64,000 nt of DNA from Lachnoclostridium sp. (GTDB taxonomy: Bacteria > Bacillota > Clostridia > Lachnospirales > Lachnospiraceae). Positions 27,118 to 36,085 of this stretch are shown here, one piece after another (position 1 is the first letter of the stretch; the number at the start of each line of letters is the position of its first letter). The stretch lies in contig JAMPEB010000001.1 of assembly GCA_023665475.1 (NCBI GenBank), positions 62,001 to 126,000 on the forward strand, given 5' to 3'. The notes under the pieces are model-generated. The model was not told where the DNA came from. It ran no database searches and saw nothing but the letters and a program-made list of their open reading frames with translations. The translations under genes and the position numbers were made by a program.

Positions 27118-29817
27118 TCATGGCTCTGCAAGTTCTCTATCCACCGCATTTTCATAATAGGCAAAACCAAAGGTTCCGATACCCGAATTGCAGGCAATAG
27201 AAACCGATGTCCTCTGCATGATAACCCTTTCAAAAGGAATACAGCGCAGCACTTCTTTGCGGATCAGCTCCTGCTGCTCTACGCTGCAGCCCGCATGGGA
27301 AATAAAGATAATATCCGTATTAATCTTTCTTTTATGGCGCAGATGCCAGCGTATAAACCGTTTCCACGCCCCTTCCAGTCTGCCGCCCTCCGCGGTTTTT
27401 ACCACCATCCTGCTCCTGCGCATCGTCGCTATGGGATGCAGTTTCAATATCTCGCACATTTTTGCCGAGGTTTTGCCCATATATCCCCGATTGCCGAAAA
27501 TCTTTGCAGTGGGCATAATGTACCATGCCCTTACATGATTTTTCATTTTTTCCACTTTTTGACAGATATCATGCGCCAAATAGCCTTCCATGGCAAGTTT
27601 TCCCGCATACAAAACCACTAATGCCTGCCCGCAGGACATCTGGGCGGCGTCCAACACCGTCACATGGTCAAAGCACTGCGCTGCCGTCCTTGCGGTCTCA
27701 TAGCTTTGTCCCATGCCCGACGCCATGGAAATATGAATGATATGCTCCGCCTGAGTCAATGCCTCCGCAAAGAAACCTTCATATTCTTCCACGGACACCC
27801 CATCGGAAAAAGCGCTGCTTACCGTATCCGTCATATACTGATTCAAACTGTCCGCAGAGATTTCCAAAGTGTCCGCAAACCGCCCGCTGTCCGTCCGTAT
27901 ATACAGATACATTAACCCGATATCATACTTTTCCATAAGCTTTTCCGGCAAATCGCTGACACAGTCCGTTGTAATATAAATTTTCCTCTTTTTATGGTGA
28001 ATCTGTCTTGGGGTCTCTTCCTCTTTCTCCGCCTCCACGGACAGCCTGTATTCCACAATATCCTCCGGCAGCAATTTTAAGATTGCCTCTTCTAAAGCGT
28101 CTCCCTGAATAGGCTTTTCCAGATAGGCGTCAAAACCGTCCTCCTTAAAAAATCTCCCAGCTTCCGTGAAGGAGTTTGCCGAAAGCACCGTGACAGCGCT
28201 GTCCCGGCATAATCCGTTTTCCTGTTTCCGCAGCAGCTTCAAGGTTTGAACCCCGTCCATCTCCGGCATCAGATAATCCATCAAAATCACATGATAAAAT
28301 TTGCTTGCGGTCATTTCAAGACACTCTGCGCCGCTTTTTGCCGTATCCACCTGAACCTTGGTATGCTCTAACAGTTTCTTTACCACCATACAATTCATGG
28401 GATTGTCATCCACAATCAGAATGCGGGCTTCCGGCGCCTCAAACTTTTGTCTGTATTCTTCGAGCGCTTCCCTGTCTCCCGACAGGAATTTCACATTGCC
28501 GATGGGCGTCGGGTCAAGGATAGTCTGCGGCAATGTCACCGTAAAGACAGAACCCTTTGTATAAATGCTGTCCACCGTAATTTCGCCGTCCATCATATCC
28601 AGAAGCTGTTTCGTGATGGAAAGCCCCAGACCGCTTCCCTCTACTTTCAGATTCTTTTTGGCATCCAGACGCCGGAAAGAATCATAAAGATGCTGCAAGT
28701 CCTCTTTTTGGATTCCGATTCCCGTATCCGCCACGGACATCTGTAAAGAAATTTCATCCTCCTTAAGCAGTTCCCCGCGAACCGAAAGCGTTACACAACC
28801 CCTGTCCGTATATTTTACCGCATTGGTAAGGATATTGAGAAGCACCTGAGTGACTCTCTTGACATCCCCCCTTAACACGGAAGGAAGACTCTCGTCAATA
28901 TCCACCACAAATTCCAGCTTCTTTTCCTTCATGCGGGTCTGAATCATGTCAATCAGGTCCCGAAAAAGCTTAACTGTCTGATATTCCAGAGGAACAATCT
29001 CCATCTTTTTCATTTCCATCTGAGATAAATCCAAAATATCATTCACCAGACTCAATAACATCCTGCCGGCATTCTGAATATTGCGGGCATATACCTTCGT
29101 CTGTGCCTCGCCGCTCTCCCTGAGAATCACCTCGTTCAACCCGATAATGGTATTGATGGGAGTACGAATCTCATGACTCATGCTGGCAAAAAAAGTGTTT
29201 TGGGAATCATTGATTTTTTCTAACTCTTCCTGCTGTTTCTTTACAACGGAATTTTCAATATTGAATATCTTGGTCTGCAGCTTTACAATAGCTCCTCCCG
29301 CAAGCCCCACCGTCAGCATGGCAAAAAGAGAGTCCATGTAAGCAGCCTCTTGGGATTCCATAGGTATGATCATCTCCGGATGGCAATAGCCCACCAGATA
29401 GGTAACAACATTGACCGTAACTGCCAGAGTCAGGAAAAATGCCAGCTTTTTACCGGAAAACATTAAAAATACATAAAACAGACCCAGTGTAAACCAAATT
29501 GTTGCCCCTCCGTTTAAACCGCCGCTAAAGAAAAACATAGCCGGAAACACTACCAGAATAATGAGCAATGCCACAATCACGGCGGCAACCTCTATCTTCC
29601 GGTATTTAAAGGTAATCAAAAGTTCCGCAACCATCACGATAAGCAGTATGATAAGGGGAATCAGGACTGTCATGACATCCATCAAAATCAGGCACTCTAT
29701 AATACCCATGGCCGCCATTCCGCTGCCTATCAGGATAATCATCCTGAAAATCCTTTCATTCAGGGAGTAATCCCTTCTATACAGCATCTCTCGTATTTTC
29801 CCATACAGTCTTTTCAT
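27118..29817 (-). CDS. Hybrid histidine kinase with receiver and C-terminal DegV domain
   Basis: An 899-residue fusion. Residues about 20-175 hold 5-6 membrane helices with short loops. HisKA at about 205-275 has the phosphoacceptor in SHEIRTPINT; the ATPase domain shows NILTNAVKY, DTGIGI and GSGLGLSI. A receiver at about 465-580 has ILIVDDNPMN and phosphorylatable Asp in VILMDYLMPEMDG. Residues about 615-895 are a DegV/EDD domain (IYITTDCVSDLP, ISMASGMGQSYETA, TVLDAAQMSCGQAL, ACNSGIGTFG), the fold of FakB fatty-acid-binding proteins. It begins 11 bases after the preceding kinase gene with AAGGAGG upstream. Intracellular lipid sensing that controls the pel genes is a hypothesis; the fusion itself is read directly. 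Confidence 0.88.
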   Translation of the reverse strand: MKRLYGKIREMLYRRDYSLNERIFRMIILIGSGMAAMGIIECLILMDVMTVLIPLIILLIVMVAELLITFKYRKIEVAAVIVALLIILVVFPAMFFFSGGLNGGATIWFTLGLFYVFLMFSGKKLAFFLTLAVTVNVVTYLVGYCHPEMIIPMESQEAAYMDSLFAMLTVGLAGGAIVKLQTKIFNIENSVVKKQQEELEKINDSQNTFFASMSHEIRTPINTIIGLNEVILRESGEAQTKVYARNIQNAGRMLLSLVNDILDLSQMEMKKMEIVPLEYQTVKLFRDLIDMIQTRMKEKKLEFVVDIDESLPSVLRGDVKRVTQVLLNILTNAVKYTDRGCVTLSVRGELLKEDEISLQMSVADTGIGIQKEDLQHLYDSFRRLDAKKNLKVEGSGLGLSITKQLLDMMDGEITVDSIYTKGSVFTVTLPQTILDPTPIGNVKFLSGDREALEEYRQKFEAPEARILIVDDNPMNCMVVKKLLEHTKVQVDTAKSGAECLEMTASKFYHVILMDYLMPEMDGVQTLKLLRKQENGLCRDSAVTVLSANSFTEAGRFFKEDGFDAYLEKPIQGDALEEAILKLLPEDIVEYRLSVEAEKEEETPRQIHHKKRKIYITTDCVSDLPEKLMEKYDIGLMYLYIRTDSGRFADTLEISADSLNQYMTDTVSSAFSDGVSVEEYEGFFAEALTQAEHIIHISMASGMGQSYETARTAAQCFDHVTVLDAAQMSCGQALVVLYAGKLAMEGYLAHDICQKVEKMKNHVRAWYIMPTAKIFGNRGYMGKTSAKMCEILKLHPIATMRRSRMVVKTAEGGRLEGAWKRFIRWHLRHKRKINTDIIFISHAGCSVEQQELIRKEVLRCIPFERVIMQRTSVSIACNSGIGTFGFAYYENAVDRELAEP

Positions 29818-29828
29818 ATGGCGCCTCC

Positions 29829-32570
29829 TTAAAGCTTCTCCCGAATCCGGGCTGCCATGTCTACCGCGGACATATAATCGGACATCTCTATCTTTCTCTT
29901 TACAGGCTCAAACATTTCTCTTAACGCCGTCTGATTGTACCGGCATTCCTGCAGTTTAGACACGATGGTAAGCATCTCTTCTCCCCGCAGGGCATACATG
30001 GCGTCCTCCAGCTCCGAAAGAAGCCGGTCGAAGGTCTTTTCATCAAGATCCTGCAAATCGCCTTCCGGCAAAGATTCGGTTTCACCTCTTCCAGTTTCTG
30101 CAAAAAGCAGCGGGCACTCTCTGAGCATCTGTATCAGACGCCTGTGTTCCTTCAAAAGATCTTCATGGTTGCCTAAAATATAAGCCGTATCTCCCCGCTT
30201 TCCTGCCAATTCAAGCTCTTTTGCCTTTCCGGAAAGAACCGTTGCGCCGATATTCTGCATGGTACTCTTAAGGGCATGCACTTTAATGATATAATTTTTC
30301 CAATCTTTCTGTTCATAAAGTCTGTTTAAGAAGCCAATCTCCTCTTCCCCTTCTGTAAGACAGGCATTCAAAACTCTCAGATAGGCTTCTTTTCCGCCGC
30401 AGTACAGCAGTCCCTTCTCCACATCCAGCTCCCCTATCACAAGTTCCCCTGTCTGCGCTTTCTCCGTTTCCTTTTTGCTTTCATGCGCCATGTCCTTCGG
30501 TGTATGGAACACCAGCTTCTCCTCCGGCAGATTTCTTCTAAGCACACGCTCCAATACTGACATCTCCATGGGTTTTGCCACAAAATCGTTAAATCCCTCT
30601 TCCAAAAACATTTCCCGGTTACCCGGAGCCGCGTTTGCCGTCAGAGCGATAATCGGGACCCTCTTATAATAATTTCCCGATTTTTCCCTGATGTGGTGCA
30701 GAGTCTCGATTCCGTCCATCTCCGGCATCATATGATCCATAAACACAAAATCATAACACATATCTTCAATCAGCTTTAACGCCTCCGGACCGCTTAGGGC
30801 ATAACTCACCTTAATCTGATATTCTTTTAACATTCCCTCTATCACCCGGATATTCATACGGTTATCATCCACTACCAGAACATGAGCCTGCGGCGCCGTA
30901 AACTTACCCTGCCGCACAAGCTGCATTCCTCCCGCGGTTATCCGGCTTCCGTTCAAAATGGCAATCACGGGCAAAATATAGAAAGGCTTATAAAGGCGTA
31001 TGATATCGGGATTGTTAACATACTTTTCCCTTGGGCGGTCAATCACCATAATCACTTCCGCCTTCTTTGCCAATTCGTCGAAATATGTCTCATCTTCCTG
31101 ATACTCCTCCAGACTGATAAACACATGGGTGAAGGAATCGTATTCTCCCCTGCGTTTTAACTCCGCCAGATTCCGGCATACATGGCATTTGACCTGAAGC
31201 TGTTGTACCATATGTAAAATCAGACCGGAATACTCGTCCCTGATAGTCCTCATATCAAACTGCTCCATGTCAAAGTAAGCGGCTATATTTAATTTCTCCC
31301 TGTTCTCTACATAGCCCATGGGACTGTCATCCAGCACCTTCTGGGGCACCACAAAGCGGAAAATGCTTCCCTTGCCCAGACGGCTTCTAAAGGTAATGGT
31401 GCCGCCCATCTTCTGGACAAGCGCCTTGGAAATGGCAAGTCCCAGACCCACGCCGCCTTCCTGACGGTTTCTTCTGGTATCCACCTGACTAAAGCTTTCA
31501 AACAGCTTTTCCATATTTTTCTCACTGATACCGATTCCCGTATCCTTCACCGACACGCACAGGTTAATGCCGTAATTTTCCCGCCGGAAGGAAACACTGA
31601 CAATAATGCCTCCCTCCGTGGTAAATTTAATGGCATTGTCCAATAGATTCATGATAACCCTGCGTATTTTCTTTTCATCCCCCAATAAAGAGCAGGGAAT
31701 ATTGGCGTCGCAGTCCACAATCAGCTCAATGGGTTTATCTCCCTTTCTCGCCATTGCCATATTGATAATATCATTCATGGTAGAGGTAATGTTATATGCC
31801 TCCTCCTCAAGAGGCATATTGCCTTGCTGTAATTGGGAAAAATCCAGAATATCACTGACTAAGGACATCAGATTATTGCCCGCATCCCTAATGTCAAAGA
31901 CTTCCTCCCGCATTTTGTCAAGATCCTGTTCCCGAAGCGCTATTTCGCTCATACCGCAAATGGTATTCACCGGTGTGCGTATCTCATGACTGACATTGGA
32001 CAAAAAATCATCCTTGCTCTGCTCGGCATCCATCAGCGCATCAATAATCTGGTATATCCTATCCATATTTTCATTTCTTTTTTTCAGCCAGAAATATATA
32101 ATAAACTCCAGACAAATCAGGTTTCCTGCCTGAAACAGCAGACCGCTTACCGCCTCTTTGGATAAGCCGCTGAAAGTGTCCGCAATAATCAAATGATAAA
32201 AAAGAATGCACAACACACCCGCCACGGAAAATCCCACTAATTCCGTAATCCCGTAAAGCGCCGCCAGCACCGTCAACACCATAAAGGCAGGAATCACCGA
32301 AACAATATCCTCCATATGAGCCGCATACAAAATCACTGTAAATTGTATCAAAGCAGTAGTGATTCCCGCTCTGGCACGGGCAGTCCGATATCCGCTGATA
32401 CATACCGCCCACCCCATAAGCAGAGCTGCCGCCATAAGTACGGGAATCCACCATTCCCAGCCTCTTCTGACCGCACTCACCGCCATGCTCAGACTATATA
32501 CGCTGTAAAGCAGAAGAACCAGCCGCTCCCTGCCTTTTTCCTCCTGTTGATTTTGCTGAAAAAATCCCAA
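29829..32570 (-). CDS. Hybrid histidine kinase with receiver and Hpt domains
   Basis: A 913-residue protein from TTG 32570 (GGAGGG seven bases upstream; no better ATG). Six membrane helices lie in residues about 15-165. HisKA (SHEIRTPVNT, about 195) and ATPase (NLLDNAIKF, DTGIGI, GVGLGLAI) follow. A degenerate receiver lies at about 430-540, then a true receiver (HVLVVDDNRMN, with the Asp in VFMDHMMPEMDG) at about 560-680, and an Hpt domain with the acceptor His in KVHALKST at about 765. The set of domains allows a full internal phosphorelay. It sits between the REC-HD-GYP regulator and the DegV-fused kinase, so the three probably form one signalling cascade. Confidence 0.92.
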   Translation of the reverse strand: MGFFQQNQQEEKGRERLVLLLYSVYSLSMAVSAVRRGWEWWIPVLMAAALLMGWAVCISGYRTARARAGITTALIQFTVILYAAHMEDIVSVIPAFMVLTVLAALYGITELVGFSVAGVLCILFYHLIIADTFSGLSKEAVSGLLFQAGNLICLEFIIYFWLKKRNENMDRIYQIIDALMDAEQSKDDFLSNVSHEIRTPVNTICGMSEIALREQDLDKMREEVFDIRDAGNNLMSLVSDILDFSQLQQGNMPLEEEAYNITSTMNDIINMAMARKGDKPIELIVDCDANIPCSLLGDEKKIRRVIMNLLDNAIKFTTEGGIIVSVSFRRENYGINLCVSVKDTGIGISEKNMEKLFESFSQVDTRRNRQEGGVGLGLAISKALVQKMGGTITFRSRLGKGSIFRFVVPQKVLDDSPMGYVENREKLNIAAYFDMEQFDMRTIRDEYSGLILHMVQQLQVKCHVCRNLAELKRRGEYDSFTHVFISLEEYQEDETYFDELAKKAEVIMVIDRPREKYVNNPDIIRLYKPFYILPVIAILNGSRITAGGMQLVRQGKFTAPQAHVLVVDDNRMNIRVIEGMLKEYQIKVSYALSGPEALKLIEDMCYDFVFMDHMMPEMDGIETLHHIREKSGNYYKRVPIIALTANAAPGNREMFLEEGFNDFVAKPMEMSVLERVLRRNLPEEKLVFHTPKDMAHESKKETEKAQTGELVIGELDVEKGLLYCGGKEAYLRVLNACLTEGEEEIGFLNRLYEQKDWKNYIIKVHALKSTMQNIGATVLSGKAKELELAGKRGDTAYILGNHEDLLKEHRRLIQMLRECPLLFAETGRGETESLPEGDLQDLDEKTFDRLLSELEDAMYALRGEEMLTIVSKLQECRYNQTALREMFEPVKRKIEMSDYMSAVDMAARIREKL

Positions 32571-32612
32571 AGCATATCCCTCCGCTTCTTTTCCCGCTTT
32601 GCCGCTTTCTCT

Positions 32613-33686
32613 TTAGTGCATCTGGCGGTATACCCTTTTTAAAATCTGATAGATTTTGGGATTAAATTTCTTTCCGGACTCTTCATCCATTATTTTCAAC
32701 GCCTTTTCTATCTCATAGGGTTCTCTGTAAATGCGGTTTTCCGTAATAGCGCAATATGCGCTTACCACCGCTACAATCTGTGCCGCCAACGGAATCTCAT
32801 CTCCCTTTTTTCCACAGGGATAACCGCTTCCGTCCCAATTTTCATGATGATAATGGGCAATGTCAATGGACATCTGTAGAAAATCATTATAGTCTCCGAT
32901 ATCCCGGATGTCCTCAAGAATTTTGGCCCCAATCGTTGTATGGGTCTGTATCACTTCCACTTCCCTCGGGCTAAGAGTTTCCTTCCTCTGCAAAATATCC
33001 GTGGGAATCGCCACATTTCCCAAATCACAGATGGGCGCCGCCATCTCTATGGTGTCCACAAAAGAGTCGGAAATCAAATGTCCATATTCCGCGGAAAGCT
33101 GCATCGCCTCCGTCAATATCCGACAGTTGTAACAAATCCTCTCCATATGATTCTTATCATAACAGGCATTCTCCCTTGCCACACGGATCAGGGCATACAA
33201 AACATTCTTTTTCTCCATCTCTAACTGATGGAGCTGCTCACTGACAGATTTTTTTAACAGGCGGTTCATTTCCTGCATGGCATTACTGGCATCATAGAGC
33301 TTTAAATGCAGACGCAGCCTTGCTTTCACCACTTCGGAAATAAAGGGCTTGGTGATATAATCCTCACCGCCCAGATTAAAACCCTGCACCACATCGGAAG
33401 GGTCGTCAAACGCCGAGATAAAAATAATGGGAATATCCCTTGTTTTGGTATTTTCCTTTAACTTTTTACAAAGCTCATATCCATCCATCTCCGGCATCGC
33501 CACATCCGAAATGATAAGCTGGGGATGGATTCTCTCTGCAATTTTTAGCGCCTGCACGCCATTTTCCGCAAGAACCGGCTGATGCCCCATCTCCTGTATA
33601 ATATCCCTTAATGCAAAACGATTGATTTCCACATCATCTACAATCAAAATTCTTGCAACCTCTGTCACTTTGCTCTTTTGTTCCAT
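32613..33686 (-). CDS. Response regulator with degenerate HD-GYP domain
   Basis: A 357-residue protein. Residues about 11-130 form a receiver with ILIVDDVEIN and the phospho-acceptor in ISDVAMPEMDG; residues about 160-355 resemble an HD-GYP c-di-GMP phosphodiesterase. The signature HHENWDGSGYPCGKKGDEIPL is intact, but the usual HDIGK reads CDLGN and the usual D in ADVFDAL is replaced (VSAYCAI). Two metal ligands are therefore absent, and phosphodiesterase activity is doubtful; it may act as a c-di-GMP binding or protein-interaction module. It is the first gene of the long minus-strand array, with GGGAG upstream, and is followed by two hybrid kinases. Confidence 0.88.
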   Translation of the reverse strand: MEQKSKVTEVARILIVDDVEINRFALRDIIQEMGHQPVLAENGVQALKIAERIHPQLIISDVAMPEMDGYELCKKLKENTKTRDIPIIFISAFDDPSDVVQGFNLGGEDYITKPFISEVVKARLRLHLKLYDASNAMQEMNRLLKKSVSEQLHQLEMEKKNVLYALIRVARENACYDKNHMERICYNCRILTEAMQLSAEYGHLISDSFVDTIEMAAPICDLGNVAIPTDILQRKETLSPREVEVIQTHTTIGAKILEDIRDIGDYNDFLQMSIDIAHYHHENWDGSGYPCGKKGDEIPLAAQIVAVVSAYCAITENRIYREPYEIEKALKIMDEESGKKFNPKIYQILKRVYRQMH

Positions 33687-33713
33687 GCCATATCTCCCAA
33701 GATAATTTTTTAT

Positions 33714-33742
33714 ATGCTATCATTTATTGTAATGTACGACAA
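33714..33742 (-). promoter_or_regulatory. Possible promoter for the signalling-polysaccharide array
   Basis: On the minus strand TTGTCG and TAGCAT are 17 bases apart, about 30 bases before ATG 33686. The -10 is imperfect. Confidence 0.35.
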
Positions 33743-34061
33743 TTCTTACATTAACACATTCTGATTTAAAAATAAGCATCGCTGTCTTGCCCGCACTTCA
33801 ATATGCACAGATTGTTTTCCGGTCTGTTGCGCTTTAGCCATTCCTTCACTATTCATAGATTGAAAATCGCATTTATTGCTTGCTATTTTTTGATTATAAT
33901 ATCTGATAAGTAAAAAATCAACTTCTTTAACACCACCATCAATGAAATATATGGATTGTTAGCGGTTCACCTTTTCCGCCGAATGTAATCTTTTATATCA
34001 CAGAAATATTAAAATATTGTATATCAAAAAACTTTTCCTCAAGTATAATTATAGCTAATAA
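33743..34061. other. AT-rich non-coding stretch
   Basis: No reading frame, repeat or stable hairpin that I can support. It begins the accessory, gene-poor stretch that extends to about 36130. Confidence 0.5.
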
Positions 34062-34247
34062 TTACGCAATCCAAAATAACATAACTCTCATTGTTTTTAT
34101 CCGGTGTTTTAAAGCCCAAATAGTTATCCTCACCATATCATAAGCAACTCGGTCAGGATGTTCATTTACTCTTAGCAATTCCAAATACCTATCATACACC
34201 TTACATAGCACCTTAAGTCTGGATGTACCGATATTGTACTCCGACAA
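34062..34247 (-). pseudogene. Unrecognised 61-residue fragment
   Basis: A TTG-started frame with AAAGGA about 12 bases upstream encodes a basic helical peptide (KVLCKVYDRYLELLR, then PDRVAYDMVRITIWAL). The sequence looks protein-like but stops on both sides and has no homology I recognise. The following 375 bases to 34624 show no supported gene. Could be a remnant of a mobile-element or phage gene. Confidence 0.3.
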
Positions 34248-34624
34248 TTTTTCAACATCCTTTCAATATCACAAATTGAATAAAAAGACTGAATAATGCC
34301 TATTTTTTGCATTTTTCAGTCCTTTCGTCCGTTACTTGAACTCGGCGTGTTCTTTGCTGTTATTAACTATATTGGTTTAAGCCTTGTACAAATACACTCC
34401 TGTTTTTACTTTGATTCCGCAGCCTATTGCATTCATCTCAAAAACATCTGATATTCTCTTTCTTCTTCCACAAGGTGCTACTCGTCAAAAAGGCAAAAAG
34501 CCGCCTTCTTTGCATCCATCATACATTGACACAATTTTCTGACCGCTATCATACTATTCCCAGTGTACCACAACACCTATTCACGATGGCACCTCTGTTT
34601 CAAATTCAGATATAATCTGTATGA

Positions 34625-35113
34625 TTATTTTTTCCTTTTCTTATTTTTTAACCCGCTGTTACCACTAAGCTTTTCTTCCCTTAATTTTATCATATAATTA
34701 AAGACCAAATCATGAATTTCTTCACTTTCAAGGAACTCAAGAGTTGTAACTGCGGCATAATGATTCAGATATTTTTTGCACTCACGGAAATAGTCCGTAA
34801 TACCTTCATTATCACCAATTTCCTCCTTGAAATCTTTTATTGCAAGAAGGACTCCTTTCATTCGGTCATAATTCATTCTGTTGAATGTATCCATAACATC
34901 GGTGCAGATTGTCTAAACCATACTTTCTGTCAAAAGTCCGAAGTTTTCCCATTAACCGCCAATCTCCATGTTATCAGTCTATCTTTAAATACCAAAAGGA
35001 GAGACTCACCAGCCACTCCAATGAATCCGCCATACTCAAAATCCCCAACCGAAAGCTTTACTTTCGGCTTTTTCAATCCATTTTCTGTACTGTCACCAAA
35101 TAATACCACAATT
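34625..35113 (-). pseudogene. Decayed gene; last 89 codons still open
   Basis: On the minus strand a frame from a GTG near 35113 encodes protein-like sequence (LSVGDFEYGGFIGVAG, LLLVFKDRLITWRL) and stops at about 34938. Continuity of protein-like sequence shifts frame (KLRTFDRKYGLD, then TDVMDTFNRMNYDRMKG) and continues to 34625 as the open frame 34894-34625, which ends in a Lys/Arg-rich tail. No ribosome binding site precedes ATG 34894. Two frameshifts would join the pieces into one protein of about 160 residues. Family not recognised. Alternatively the 89-codon part is a real small gene. Confidence 0.35.
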
Positions 35114-35351
35114 TATATGGCATTAATTCTGAACAGTTGTCTTTACTACCATGATACTTTATGGACTTTTTACCCCTATTCCTACATGTCTCATCTTCTT
35201 GACCTTCCAATCAAGAAGCATCGCCCATAAAAGAACTCGCTCAATTGCGCTTTATCAAGCATATCATACTTTCTTTCGTATTACCACAAAAACTTCTTGC
35301 CTTTGCGCGGAATGCGGTATAGAATGATTTTAGTGGATTGTTCCGTAGCAT

Positions 35352-35380
35352 TTGACAGGAGCGGGAAAATCTGCTACAAT
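35352..35380 (+). promoter_or_regulatory. Promoter of antisense RNA, copy 1
   Basis: TTGACA and TACAAT with a 17-base spacer, near-perfect sigma-A consensus, pointing into the antisense RNA and converging on the toxin gene. Confidence 0.85.
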
Positions 35381-35386
35381 AAAAGC

Positions 35387-35480
35387 GCAAAAGGGAATAC
35401 TGCCGATAGACGGTCAGCCCTAAGAATTAGTTACAAAAAAGTAACCGCATTCCTCGACCAAAGGGCGGTTACTTTTTTGT
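35387..35480 (+). ncRNA. Antisense antitoxin RNA, copy 1 (RatA-like)
   Basis: Predicted start about seven bases after TACAAT and end at the T-run after the hairpin, giving about 94 nt with no coding capacity. It is convergent with the toxin gene and overlaps its 3' end including the stop codon, the arrangement of TxpA/RatA in Bacillus. Boundaries are predicted, not measured. Confidence 0.7.
35441..35478. terminator. Bidirectional terminator shared by toxin and antisense RNA, copy 1
   Basis: An 8-bp stem (GTAACCGC with GCGGTTAC) is flanked by T6 on the plus side and A6 on the other, so it can end transcripts in both directions. The toxin stop codon is inside the stem. Confidence 0.85.
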
Positions 35481-35558
35481 GTTTATGTAAGCTATCAGAA
35501 TTGACACAATGATTCCAAGAATCATCAGAACAACCGTCAGCAGTTCATAATCACTCAT
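35469..35558 (-). CDS. Hol_Tox-family type I toxin, copy 1
   Basis: A 29-residue hydrophobic peptide beginning MSDYELLTVVLMILGIIV and ending in a basic INTKK tail: one transmembrane helix. Sequence and size match the putative holin-like toxins (Hol_Tox) of Firmicutes. ATG 35558 has GGGGGG 8-9 bases upstream. Its own promoter is at 35662-35690 and the 5' leader carries an 8-bp hairpin (35593-35612). The antisense RNA promoter faces it. Expressed without the RNA, such peptides depolarise the membrane; here the role as a stabilising or stress module is inferred from the family. Confidence 0.85.
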   Translation of the reverse strand: MSDYELLTVVLMILGIIVSILIAYINTKK

Positions 35559-35661
35559 AAGCAATCCCCCCTTTCCCGGTTTTACCCGTAGTCAGAGGGG
35601 CAGTCCCCTCTGCTGAGAAGGACTGACCGCCTATCCCGTTATGGCAGTACCCCATAAAAGT

Positions 35662-35690
35662 ATTTTATCAAAAAATGTCGGACTCTACAA
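35662..35690 (-). promoter_or_regulatory. Promoter of toxin copy 1
   Basis: On the minus strand TTGTAG and TAAAAT are spaced by 17 bases, giving a leader of about 97 nt. The region is outside the repeat, so copy 2 lacks it. Confidence 0.6.
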
Positions 35691-35878
35691 GAGTGATTCC
35701 AACTTTTTATTTTTCTATTTGCCAGCCTCCGTTTTAGAGTTAAGATACGACACCACGGAAGGAGGGATTGCATGGCAAAGGAATCTACATTGTACTTTTT
35801 CTCCGCAATGCTACAAAGACTTCTTGCCTTTATGCGTAATCCGATATAAAATAGTTTTAATGAAGTACTCCGCAGCGT

Positions 35879-35907
35879 TTGACAGGAGCGGGAAAATCTG
35901 CTACAAT
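35879..35907 (+). promoter_or_regulatory. Promoter of antisense RNA, copy 2
   Basis: Same TTGACA-N17-TACAAT as copy 1. Confidence 0.85.
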
Positions 35908-35913
35908 AAAAGC

Positions 35914-36007
35914 GCAAAAGGGAATACTGCCGATAGACGGTCAGCCCTAAGAATTAGTTACAAAAAAGTAACCGCATTCCTCGACCAAAGGGCGGTTACT
36001 TTTTTGT
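35914..36007 (+). ncRNA. Antisense antitoxin RNA, copy 2
   Basis: Identical in sequence to copy 1, ending at the hairpin 35968-36005. Because both RNAs are identical they could act on either toxin transcript. Confidence 0.7.
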
Positions 36008-36085
36008 GTTTATGTAAGCTATCAGAATTGACACAATGATTCCAAGAATCATCAGAACAACCGTCAGCAGTTCATAATCACTCAT
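35996..36085 (-). CDS. Hol_Tox-family type I toxin, copy 2
   Basis: The 29-residue peptide is identical to copy 1, with the same ribosome binding site. The promoter and leader hairpin of copy 1 are missing, and no terminator separates it from the nitroreductase gene, whose stop lies 54 bases upstream on the same strand. It is therefore either silent or transcribed by read-through from the nitroreductase promoter. Confidence 0.8.
   Translation of the reverse strand: MSDYELLTVVLMILGIIVSILIAYINTKK

Larger units (their letters stand above)
35351..35602. repeat. 252-bp direct repeat, copy 1 (complete type I toxin module)
   Basis: Identical base for base to 35878-36129 with an offset of 527. It contains the antisense RNA promoter and gene, a shared terminator and the toxin frame with its ribosome binding site. 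About 60 bases left of each copy are also related but diverged. Confidence 0.95.

Noticed and set aside
34712-35230. Plus-strand open frame of 172 codons
   Set aside because: Antisense to the decayed minus-strand gene, Cys/Phe/His-rich in the way of a shadow frame, with no ribosome binding site.
35297-36039. Plus-strand frames of 71 and 132 codons inside the duplicated region
   Set aside because: They run through the antisense RNA promoter and terminator; the identical ends simply reflect the repeat.
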